The translations under genes were made by a program, and so were the position numbers. Of a stretch of 9,381 bases of DNA, positions 1-7,900 are shown in pieces. Below the pieces are notes generated by a model that saw nothing but the letters and a program-made list of their open reading frames with translations, did not search any database and had not been told where the DNA came from. How positions within the stretch are numbered: position 1 is the first letter of the stretch; each line of letters opens with the position of its first letter. This DNA comes from CAYVBJ01 sp964415185 (lineage in GTDB: Bacteria; Bacteroidota; Rhodothermia; Balneolales; Balneolaceae): contig CAYPZI010000117.1 of assembly GCA_964415185.1 (NCBI GenBank), forward strand, positions 1 to 9,381, read 5' to 3'.

Positions 1-43
1 GCCTCTGTTCCCAGATGGTTTTTATACCCGTCGATGTCAAAAA

Positions 44-79
44 ATCCGTGGCATCCGGGCAATCTGCTTCATCCGCGAT
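44..79. repeat. Four degenerate tandem 9-base units
   Basis: Four consecutive 9-base units begin with ATCCG or a one-base variant: ATCCGTGGC, ATCCGGGCA, ATCTGCTTC and ATCCGCGAT. Read on the minus strand the run is of the 'CGGAT' kind and ends in a short T tract (positions 39-44), like many short-period intergenic repeats in environmental bacterial genomes. The phase is visible, but the units are diverged and no function is evident. The same 9-base spacing recurs at 4835-4861 with a related unit. Confidence 0.55.
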
Positions 80-102
80 TCTCAGTTTTCGTACACACCC
101 CT

Positions 103-141
103 GATTTACACTAATCCACCTGACGGTGTTTAATGTAAATC
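103..141 (-). terminator. Hairpin downstream of the permease gene, possible terminator
   Basis: GATTTACA (103-110) is perfectly complementary to TGTAAATC (134-141). Inside this arm TAA (112-114) can pair with TTA (130-132), and CACC (117-120) pairs with GGTG (125-128) around a TGAC loop. The structure has about 15 base pairs with small internal loops and lies 26 bases beyond the stop codon of the minus-strand permease gene, where a transcription end is expected. No T tract follows on the minus strand, so it is not a classical intrinsic terminator. It may be a 3'-end stabilising or Rho-assisted structure, or chance. Confidence 0.3.
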
Positions 142-166
142 GGTACCCTCTCAAAAGGGGATGGAA

Positions 167-2296
167 TTATTTTTCAATCATTTTTTTCAGTTGATCTATA
201 TCTCCGCGTTCGCCAATGATGGAGAGTTCGTCATTTTCTTTCAATACGGTTTTTCCATGTGGAAAAATGATCATTCCTTCGCGCTTGATGATGGTGATGA
301 GGCTGTCTCCCGGAAGATCCAGGTCTTTTACTTTCTTATCGATCATAGTGCGGCTGAAATCTTCCTGGCTGAGGTTGATATTGATAAACCGTTCGTCCCT
401 GAGCAGTATTTCACGCAGTTCGGATTCATTTTTGGCACTTTTCCAGCGCTTGTAAAAATCTGAGCTGTCAATCATTTCTGCGAGATGTGCCAGGATCCTC
501 AGATGCTGGCCTGAGTTACCGCTTGAACTGATCAGGTAGATCAGGCAGTACAATTTACCTTCAGCCACATCATCTTCTTCTTTTAACGGCTCAAACTTAT
601 GCTGATCCAGGTTCAGGCCTTTCCTGATCCTTACAAGTACAACTTCAGTGTCAATATCTTTATCAATACGAATATGCTTCAGGGCTGCGGCGTTTCCAAC
701 CGGAAGTGCCCCTTCTTCTTTATCATCCAAAAAATAGGAGATCAGGCTCTCGCTTGAGATATTTACCCTTTCGGCAAGTTCCTCACACACATTTCTTGTA
801 ATTTTCTCAAAGTCATTTTCTTCCGCTAAGTCAAGTACAACTGCCCGGCCAATCGCCTTCTCATACGGATCTTCTTTTCGGAGGCCTTTTTCCCGAATAA
901 TGCCGCGCATCTCACGCTCAAGTTCACGATATTGATACTTTCCCAACCTTGCGTGCACATGAAAAATAGCTCCCTGCCTGTTTACTTTATCTTTGGCATA
1001 ATAGAAATACCAACCTATGGATACCGTAATTACAGCCAGCGTAAAAATAATTGAGAGAAATCCCATTTCGGCAATGAGAAAGGCAGAAACAAAAAAACCG
1101 GCAATCTGCACCCAGGGATAAAAGGGCGACCTGAAGCCGGGATCGTAAGCATCAATTTCACTTTCACGCATAACGATAACCGATGCATTCAGGATTCCGA
1201 ATAGTAACAACTGAAACGCACTGGCAAGCTTGGCTACCGCCTCTACATTGAAACCGATAAGCAGTAAAATCATGAGAAAAACCGTTGCAATCGTGGCGGT
1301 TGTCGGGGTCTCGAACCTGCCCAGCTTTGAAAAATAGTTCGGAATAAGGTTATCACGCGCCATAGCCAGCGGGTACCTTGCCGCCGACATAATTCCAGCG
1401 TTGGCTGTAGATGCAAAAGCTGCAATTGCTGCAATAACCACAAGAATCAACCCGGTTTCCCCCGGAAGCCAGTTCATAAATTCCTGGCCTGCCGTTGCTA
1501 CCGGCGTGAGGTCGGACCGAAGCTGATCCGGGTCGAGCAGCATCACCATAATAAAGACACCGACTACATAGACAAACGTTGCCGTAGCCAATGACAGCAT
1601 CATTCCCAGCGGTATATTTTTATCGGGATCTTTCACCTCTTCAGAAACACTGGCTACTTTGGTTAGCCCTGCATAGGAAACAAATACAAACCCGATCGTT
1701 GCAAAAAACCCCTGGGGACCAAATGCGAAGAAAGGCCCAAGATCATTCCTGAGTATTCCGTAAAAGTCGATCGAAAAAACGGCAAACAGCCCCTGTATTA
1801 CATAGAAAAGCAGTATTATTACTAATGTTGATACAAGTACATTTTGCAGCCAGCTCGTCTCCTTGGCACCGATGACATTAATGACTCCAAAAACAATGGT
1901 CAGAGCTATGGCAACCGGGGTAATGGGCAAATCAATGAAAATTGCTATGTAAGCTCCCATTCCGATCAATGCAAATGCACTTTTAAAAACAAGCGCAAAC
2001 CATGACCCTATCCCGCCCACCGTGCCGAAAAGCGGACCCAGGCTTCTGTCGATAAAATAGTAGGCTCCCCCGGCTCTTGGCATGGCAGTAGATAGTTCTG
2101 CAACGCTGAACATTGCAGGAAGGATAAGGATACCTGCCACAAAGTATGCAAAAAAAACAGAGGGGCCTGTTTGTGCTGCCGCGAGGCCCGGAAGTAAGAA
2201 GAAACCGGAACTGAACATAGCCCCGGTACTGATCGCAAAAACATCGAACAGTCCAAGTTCTTTTTTCAGTCTTTTCTCTTTTTTTAGTACGGGCAT
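167..2296 (-). CDS. APC-family permease with C-terminal EIIA (PTS/Ntr-type) and TrkA-C domains
   Basis: This 709-residue inner-membrane protein is probably a secondary transporter for amino acids or a related small solute. Residues 15-435 form the APC permease core with about 12 hydrophobic segments. The TM1 region reads STGAMFSSGFFLLPG (23-37), PRAGGAYYF (73-81) follows TM2, and SEEVKDPDKNIPLG (218-231) is the typical cytosolic loop. Residues about 478-632 resemble fructose/Ntr-type EIIA: GNAAALKH (534-541) aligns with the GNGxAIPH active-site motif, so H541 is the candidate phospho-histidine, but the usual Pro before it is Lys. Residues about 635-708 form a TrkA-C/RCK_C domain (LPGDSLI at 661-667; PHGKTVLKENDELSIIG at 679-695), a ligand-sensing module known from K+ and anion transporters. 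The ATG at 2296 follows an AT-rich leader with no Shine-Dalgarno sequence. It lies 43 bases behind the antiporter gene, probably in one operon. The substrate is unknown. Confidence 0.88.
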   Translation of the reverse strand: MPVLKKEKRLKKELGLFDVFAISTGAMFSSGFFLLPGLAAAQTGPSVFFAYFVAGILILPAMFSVAELSTAMPRAGGAYYFIDRSLGPLFGTVGGIGSWFALVFKSAFALIGMGAYIAIFIDLPITPVAIALTIVFGVINVIGAKETSWLQNVLVSTLVIILLFYVIQGLFAVFSIDFYGILRNDLGPFFAFGPQGFFATIGFVFVSYAGLTKVASVSEEVKDPDKNIPLGMMLSLATATFVYVVGVFIMVMLLDPDQLRSDLTPVATAGQEFMNWLPGETGLILVVIAAIAAFASTANAGIMSAARYPLAMARDNLIPNYFSKLGRFETPTTATIATVFLMILLLIGFNVEAVAKLASAFQLLLFGILNASVIVMRESEIDAYDPGFRSPFYPWVQIAGFFVSAFLIAEMGFLSIIFTLAVITVSIGWYFYYAKDKVNRQGAIFHVHARLGKYQYRELEREMRGIIREKGLRKEDPYEKAIGRAVVLDLAEENDFEKITRNVCEELAERVNISSESLISYFLDDKEEGALPVGNAAALKHIRIDKDIDTEVVLVRIRKGLNLDQHKFEPLKEEDDVAEGKLYCLIYLISSSGNSGQHLRILAHLAEMIDSSDFYKRWKSAKNESELREILLRDERFININLSQEDFSRTMIDKKVKDLDLPGDSLITIIKREGMIIFPHGKTVLKENDELSIIGERGDIDQLKKMIEK

Positions 2297-2339
2297 TAAG
2301 TTTTAATAAATTTCGATTCAGTTTAAAATAAGAAATGCA

Positions 2340-4499
2340 TCAGGTATTAAACACGATCACCGGACACTTAGCCATCTGCAGTATATTTTCTACCCTTGGC
2401 CCAAGATACAGCCGCTCGGATCCGGGACGGACATGAGTACCGATTACAATCAGGTCAATTGCATTTTCTTTTGTAACACGCGTGATGATTTCCTCGGGAT
2501 TTTTACCTTCAATCACCATTTTGGCTGTTTTGACACCAAAAGCTTCGCCAAGGGTTTTTAATTCACTTACCATTTCATTGCCAAACTTTCGTTTAGTTTG
2601 AACCTGTTTGGCATTGACACCATAAATGGATCGTTCCTCGGGCACCACCACATGCAAGGCAAGAACTTCTTTCTTTTTATCCGGTTTTGCAATAAAAAAA
2701 GCAAGTTCTGCGGCATTCTTCGCAGCAACACTGCCGTTTGTGGGTACCAGTATTCTGTCGGCTTTCCAGCTTTGATCTATCTCGCCGGCCTGGACGATGA
2801 GAGTCGGACAGGGCGATACACGTACAATATAATCCACAATGGGATTGAACAGATGGCCGGCCTCAACGGTACGTTCTGTTGCACCCATTACGATGAGGTC
2901 ATAATCCTTTTTGGCCTCATCGAGGATGATGTCCGCCGGTTTATCACCGGATACTACCTTGGTTGTGATCTCACCCTGTTTAAAATAACCTGATAATTTC
3001 TCCAGGTAGTTTTCACACGCTGTTCTATTTGCTTTGTCGGTCACCGTCAATAAGGTAAGCGAGATTTCATGATCTTTACTGATCAGCTCGAGAATCCGCG
3101 ATTCAACAGACTGCACCTGGGCGCTGTTCCAATCGATATCCGGCCTGAGCCGCACCGGCAGCAGCACCCGGTGTACGCCTGCCACAAGGCTTTCCGATTC
3201 AAGTTCTTCCTTTTTCAGCCTTTTCTGCTCTTCTTCGGTGATGGTCACCTTTTTCAATATAAAACGCAGGGCAACCGGGGCCATAAGCGATGTTGCGATT
3301 GCCATCACTACAATAATGGAAAACATATCCTGCGACAAAATTCCCAGCCGCAGGCCGATTGTGGCGATGATAATTTCCATGGCACCGCGTGCGTTCAGCC
3401 CGGCTCCGAAACTGAGTGATGTCCAATGGTCTTTTTTCCCAATTACCCTTGCACCGAAATAGGTGCCGGCAATTTTGCCGATTGTGGCAATCGCTATAAC
3501 CAGCAGTGTGATCAGAAGCAGTGTCGAATCAAACAGGTTGATGACATTCACTTTCAATCCTGCAACGGCAAAAAAAATCGGCGCAAAAATGCCTAATGCT
3601 ATACTTTCAAGCTTTTGAAATACCTGCTCGGGCACCCGCCGGATCATGCCGAAAAGAATCCCCATCACAAATGCACCGAGAATAGCTTCCAGGTTCAGTG
3701 CCTGGGTGATGGCACCCCACAGAAACGTAAAAACGATAATCAGCGTGAGGATACGGTCGCGGCTGATGACCTCATCCTGAACATAGATGAAAACTTTTTT
3801 CACGATCCATTTTCCTACGGTAAAACTGAGTACCATAAATGCCAGCACACTTCCGATGGTGGTTAATACCGTACCGGCTGTAACGGCATCACCGGCTGCT
3901 ATACCGGCAACGATTGAAAGCAAAATCCATCCCGTGGTATCGTCACTCATTCCGGCTGCGATGATAGTCTGCCCGATATCACGGCGCATCAGGTTCATGT
4001 CCATCAGTACTTTTGCAATAACGGGAATCGCCGATATCGACATGGCCGTAGCCACAAAGAGGGCAAATACAATTCTTTCATCCGGGTCGGCCAATAGGAA
4101 TTCGGGAAGATAGATCCCGAGAAAAAAGCCGGTGATAAATGTGACCGTAATACCGCCGAATGAAACTCCTATTGCCGTTTTTGCATGTCTCCTGATCAAC
4201 TGGATATCTGTTTCAAGGCCTGTAATTAGTAACAAGAACATGGCGCCAAGAAGGCTGATCACTTCAAGCAGGTATCCCTGCACTTCGGTTTGAGGGATAA
4301 TCCACTCACCAAAAACAGGAATGGCTCCGCTTAGAAGAGACGGGCCCAATATGATTCCTGCAAGAATCTCTCCGATAACGGAAGGCTGCCCCAGACGCGA
4401 TGCCAGCTCGCCCAGCAATCGTGCAGCCAGCAGCAATATTGCAATTTGCAGCACCAATACCAGTATGTCATGATGTGAAGCAGCTGTAAAGATGTCCAT
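2340..4499 (-). CDS. CPA2-family cation:proton (Na+/H+-type) antiporter with two C-terminal UspA domains
   Basis: This 719-residue membrane protein probably exchanges Na+ or K+ for H+. Residues 10-415 are the Na_H_Exchanger core with about 12-13 hydrophobic segments. GEILAGIILGPSLLS (43-57) is the family's TM2 signature, and AMSISAIPVIAKVL (152-165) lies in the unwound helix region. SDDTTGW (185-191) carries the Asp-Asp pair that in electrogenic NhaA/NapA-type exchangers binds the ion, and LNARGAMEI (368-376) is the conserved late-core motif. After a charged linker (418-438), two universal-stress-protein domains follow at about 441-570 and 580-718, ending in CPTLIV and CPVIVF strands. Their nucleotide-loop glycines are incomplete, so ATP binding is doubtful. 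The ATG at 4499 is the first good start before the hydrophobic core, and no Shine-Dalgarno sequence is seen. It is the first gene of a likely two-gene operon with the permease. Na+/H+ versus K+/H+ specificity cannot be read from sequence. Confidence 0.9.
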   Translation of the reverse strand: MDIFTAASHHDILVLVLQIAILLLAARLLGELASRLGQPSVIGEILAGIILGPSLLSGAIPVFGEWIIPQTEVQGYLLEVISLLGAMFLLLITGLETDIQLIRRHAKTAIGVSFGGITVTFITGFFLGIYLPEFLLADPDERIVFALFVATAMSISAIPVIAKVLMDMNLMRRDIGQTIIAAGMSDDTTGWILLSIVAGIAAGDAVTAGTVLTTIGSVLAFMVLSFTVGKWIVKKVFIYVQDEVISRDRILTLIIVFTFLWGAITQALNLEAILGAFVMGILFGMIRRVPEQVFQKLESIALGIFAPIFFAVAGLKVNVINLFDSTLLLITLLVIAIATIGKIAGTYFGARVIGKKDHWTSLSFGAGLNARGAMEIIIATIGLRLGILSQDMFSIIVVMAIATSLMAPVALRFILKKVTITEEEQKRLKKEELESESLVAGVHRVLLPVRLRPDIDWNSAQVQSVESRILELISKDHEISLTLLTVTDKANRTACENYLEKLSGYFKQGEITTKVVSGDKPADIILDEAKKDYDLIVMGATERTVEAGHLFNPIVDYIVRVSPCPTLIVQAGEIDQSWKADRILVPTNGSVAAKNAAELAFFIAKPDKKKEVLALHVVVPEERSIYGVNAKQVQTKRKFGNEMVSELKTLGEAFGVKTAKMVIEGKNPEEIITRVTKENAIDLIVIGTHVRPGSERLYLGPRVENILQMAKCPVIVFNT

Positions 4500-4651
4500 T
4501 TCCGAGATAAAAGTTTTACAGGATTGCCAGAGGATAACCGGCGATTAAGATGATTTTATTGAAAATATGTCAGCTAACGAATCAGGAAAATATAGATAAT
4601 GGAATCAAAAAAATAATTTTGATGAATTTATTTCGGTTAAAAAGGATCGGA

Positions 4652-4790
4652 GCCTCACTATTGTTTCACGCGGAGGGCGCATGAGGAGCGCGAAGAACGC
4701 CGGGGATTTGAAATAAAGCACAGTGCTCACAGCGCACTTTGCGTCCATTGCGGTTCCACCCTTTGCGACCTCTGCGTGAAACAGTAAGGC
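4652..4790. repeat. Large imperfect palindrome of the dispersed 'GTTTCACGC' repeat type
   Basis: The left arm at 4652-4681 matches the reverse complement of 4764-4790 at 24 of 27 aligned positions with one 3-base gap. The shared core is GTTTCACGC followed by a GAGG-like block and CGCA. The 82 bases between the arms also contain repeat-like words (GCGCGAAG, CTTTGCGTCCATTGCGGTT). Such inverted pairs of 'gcgtgaaa/tttgcg' words are, as I recall, widespread degenerate intergenic repeats in environmental bacteria. The right half (4741-4782) recurs at 8981-9021. No transposase is present. The function is unknown. Confidence 0.65.
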
Positions 4791-4800
4791 AGGATTTCAG

Positions 4801-4822
4801 GATGGTTGGCCCGCCAATCATC
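4801..4822. promoter_or_regulatory. Near-perfect short palindrome upstream of the hydantoinase gene
   Basis: GATGGTTGGC, a CC centre, then GCCAATCATC: all ten positions pair if one G-T (G-U in RNA) pair is allowed. TTC (4796-4798) and GAA (4823-4825) can extend the stem across a 2-base bulge. The site lies 83 bases before the hydantoinase start codon. It could be an operator for a dimeric regulator, an mRNA hairpin, or one more piece of the surrounding repeat DNA. No T tract follows, so it is not an intrinsic terminator. Confidence 0.3.
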
Positions 4823-4834
4823 GAATACTTATCT

Positions 4835-4861
4835 CCCGCAGATCCCACTGATCCCGCAGAT
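4835..4861. repeat. Three tandem 9-base units, CCCGCAGAT type
   Basis: CCCGCAGAT (4835-4843), CCCACTGAT (4844-4852) and CCCGCAGAT (4853-4861) follow one another without gaps and run into a T tract (to 4867). Units one and three are identical and unit two differs at two bases. A single CCCCGCAGATT occurs again at 9022-9032, directly after the second copy of the longer repeat, so the two words travel together. No function is visible. Confidence 0.6.
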
Positions 4862-4869
4862 TTTTTTAA

Positions 4870-4900
4870 ATTGATTTCCGGTTTCATCTCTTTAACTTTT
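4870..4900 (+). promoter_or_regulatory. Possible Bacteroidota-type promoter for the hydantoinase gene
   Basis: ATTG (4870-4873), a 19-base spacer and TAACTTTT (4893-4900) resemble the Bacteroidota primary-sigma consensus TTTG-N19-20-TAnnTTTG with one mismatch in each box. If real, transcription would begin at or within a few bases of the ATG at 4905, giving a leaderless or nearly leaderless mRNA. That would fit the absence of a ribosome-binding site. The match lies in AT-rich DNA and may be chance. Confidence 0.22.
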
Positions 4901-4904
4901 TGGC

Positions 4905-7900
4905 ATGACAACTAATCATTCAAAACGCTGGAATATCCAGATCGACACGGGCGGTACGTTTACGGATTGTATCGGTACGGACCCGGGTGGTCACGAGCAC
5001 CGTTGCAAGGTTCTGAGCAGCAGTGCCCTGAGGGGTAAAATCACCGGCATCATTGACCCTCAGACAATCACAGCCGAGACCGAGTGGCATGTTCCGGATG
5101 ATTTTATCAATGGATTTACGTTCAGGATTCACAAATTCCCTGATTTCGAGGCGTCTGTTACAGCTTATAAATCCGGTTCCGGGCGTATTCGGCTTGACAA
5201 GAAACTGCCCGGAAACCTGTCTGAAAATATCAACTTCGAGGTTATTTCTCCCGAAGAAGCCCCCATCCTTGCTGCCAGGGTTCTTACAAAAACACCTTTG
5301 AATAAAGAACTGCCGGAAATGGGCCTCCGCCTTGCGACTACCAAAGGCACAAACGCCCTGCTTGAACGAAAGGGCGCACCTACTGCCCTCTTCATAACCG
5401 AAGGTTTCGGCGATCTGCTCGAAATCGGTGAACAGCACCGGAAGGATATCTTTTCACTTAAACCGGAAAAAAGCCGTCCGCTTTGCAGCAGGGTGATCGA
5501 AGTAGGCGAACGCATCGACAGCGATGGCAAGGTTTTAATCCAACCGGATCCCGATAAGCTGATGGAAAAAGCCGAATCCCTGCCTGGGGAAGGCATCCGG
5601 TCAGCAGCGATCTGCTTCATGAACAGCTACAAGAATCCGGAAAATGAACGTCTGTTAGCTGATATACTTGAGAAAACAGGATTTGATTACATTTCCGTCT
5701 CCTCCCGGATCAGCCCGTTTATAAAAATCATCCCACGGGCCCGTACGACTGAAACCAACGCCTATCTCTCCCCCGTAATGCAGAGTTATTTTAATAACGT
5801 ATCCGAAGCTGTTAAATCGGGAGAATTCAGGGTCATGACCAGCGCAGGCGGACTCGTAAGCGTAAAAGAATACACCCCGAAAGACAGCCTGTTGAGCGGC
5901 CCTGCTGCGGGCGTTGTGGGGGCAGCCCATGCAGGCAGGGATGCCGGCTGTACAAAAATTCTTTCTTTTGATATGGGTGGCACAAGCACCGATGTGGCAC
6001 GGTATGACGGCGAATACGACTACCTGTTTGAACACAAGGTCGGCGACGCCGAACTGACGGCGCCTGCCATCTCCATCGAAACGGTGGCTGCCGGCGGGGG
6101 ATCGATGTGTTCGTTCGATGGCTTCGCACTGCAGGCAGGCCCGGAAAGTGCCTCTGCCGATCCCGGCCCGGCATGTTACGGCAACGGCGGGCCTATGACC
6201 ATAACAGACGTAAACCTGCTGCTGGGAAGGCTCAACCAGCGCAATTTTCATTTCCCGGTAGACAGAAAGGCATCGGAAAAAGCCATTGTTCAAATCTGTA
6301 AACAGGTTGCAGAGGCAAACGGAGATGATGCCGGACGGGAAGAGATACTGGAAGGATTTTTAAATATCGCCAATGAAAGAATGGCCCAGGCTATCCGGAA
6401 AATTTCCGTACAAAAAGGATTCGATCCTTCCGAATATGCATTGGTGACGTTTGGGGGTGCAGGCGGACAGCATGCATGTGCCGTGGCCGGTAAACTGAAC
6501 ATATCAACCATCCTGATTCCCCGCGATGCCGGCCTGTTGAGTGCCCGTGGACTGGAAAAGGCTGAAATCGAACGGTTTGCAGAATCAATGCTTCTGAAAA
6601 CTCCGGATGAAATCGAACAGGATCTTGAAAAGAAATTCAACTCCCTCCGGGAAGAAGCCGTACGAAAACTGTGCAACGAAGGAGTTGAAAGAGACCAGGT
6701 CAACGTGAGAAAACATTTCATCTTCGCCCGTCTCAGCGGACAAAACTCAACCCTTGAGCTGGAATGGAAACCAGGGTTGAATATCAAAAAGAAGTTCAGG
6801 CAGAAGTACACCGAACAATTCGGCCACTGGATTGAAAACCGGGAAATTGAAATTGAATCGGTTCGTGTGGTGGCATCCGCGGGTGGCGGCTCTGTCTCGA
6901 AAACAGACGCTGCCGGTGAAGAGACATCATCGGAACCCATTCTGAAACAAAAGTCGTGGCACAACGGCAGGGAAATAGAACTCCCGGTTTACGATCGCTC
7001 CTTTTTCGGCGACGAAAAAAAATTGAAAGGCCCTGCCCTGATCCTGGATCCTTTCAGCACCATTTTCCTCGAGCCCGGATGGCAGGCGGAAATGCTTGAA
7101 TCCGGCACGATTAAATTATCATTGATATCAGAACTAAAAGAAGAGGAACCCGAAGAAGATGAGATCATAGAACTCGAACTGTTCACAAACCGTTTTAAAT
7201 CCGTTGCCGAACAGATGGGTGAAAAGCTTCGGCGCACGGCCATGTCGGTAAATGTGAAAGAGAGGCTCGATTTTTCGTGTGCCCTGCTCGATCCGGATGG
7301 TTACCTTGTGGCCAACGCACCGCATATTCCCGTGCATCTCGGGGCCATCGGTTTATGTGTCCGCTCCATGATCAAATACATAGAGGAAAACAAGGGGCAA
7401 ACCATTCAGGAAGGCGATGTATTGATCACCAACCATCCGGCTTTTGGCGGATCACACCTGCCCGATGTAACGATTGTGACGCCCGTTTTTACAAATGGTG
7501 AACGAATCGGGTACATGGCTTCCCGGGCGCATCATGCCGAAATTGGCGGAAAAAGTCCCGGATCCATGCCCGCCGACGCTGAGAGCCTCTCCGAGGAGGG
7601 AGTTGTGATACCGCCCATGCATCTTGTTAAAAACGGCAAGCCCAAATTTGAGAAACTGAAAAACCTGCTTGAAAATGCCCGATATCCGTCCCGTACACCG
7701 GAAGAAAATATGGCAGATATAGAAGCAGCCATTGCCGCCAACCGGTTCGGAGCACGCGAGCTCGTAAAATTAGCAGAGAAGCATTCCATTGAAAAAGTGA
7801 ACCGGTATATGAAAAAACTGAGAAGCTATGCTGCCGGCAGGCTGAAGCAAACCGTTCAAAATATCTCAGACGGAACCTGCCGGGCCTCAGAAAAGATGGA

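Larger units (their letters stand above)
4500..4904. other. Divergent intergenic region, repeat-rich
   Basis: These 405 bases separate the minus-strand antiporter gene from the plus-strand hydantoinase gene, so promoters for both should lie here. Bases 4500-4650 are AT-rich and carry no repeat or convincing promoter that I can name. From 4652 the sequence changes to GC-rich repeat DNA: a long imperfect palindrome (4652-4790), a compact hairpin (4801-4822) and 9-base tandem units (4835-4861). The last 40 bases are AT-rich again. I see no gene; a possible 81-codon minus-strand reading frame is repeat-derived. Confidence 0.8.

Noticed and set aside
44..79. CRISPR-like array
   Set aside because: The units are 9 bases long and contiguous, with no spacers of 25-40 bases and no cas genes nearby.
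1..114. Open plus-strand frame from the window edge to a TAA at 112-114
   Set aside because: Its 37 codons include the ATCCG tandem repeat, and the peptide resembles no protein end I recognise. It is treated as non-coding spacer, though the window edge prevents certainty.
145..160. CCCTCTCAAAAGGGG as a terminator stem
   Set aside because: Only about three G-C pairs form, and no T tract follows on the relevant strand.
4570..4610. TATATTTT with an upstream TTTG on the minus strand as the antiporter promoter
   Set aside because: The spacing between the boxes is about 11 bases instead of 19-20, so the match does not fit the Bacteroidota consensus.
4666..4911. 81-codon minus-strand reading frame between the divergent genes
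   Set aside because: It lies entirely in the palindrome and 9-base repeats. Its translation (SAGSVGSAGD, SRRGRKG) is a product of those repeats, and it overlaps the start of the hydantoinase gene.
5165..5620. Long minus-strand and off-frame open stretches inside the hydantoinase gene (also 5655-6293, 6290-6964, 7887-8531)
   Set aside because: They are shadows of the strongly supported 1265-residue frame and show no recognisable domains.
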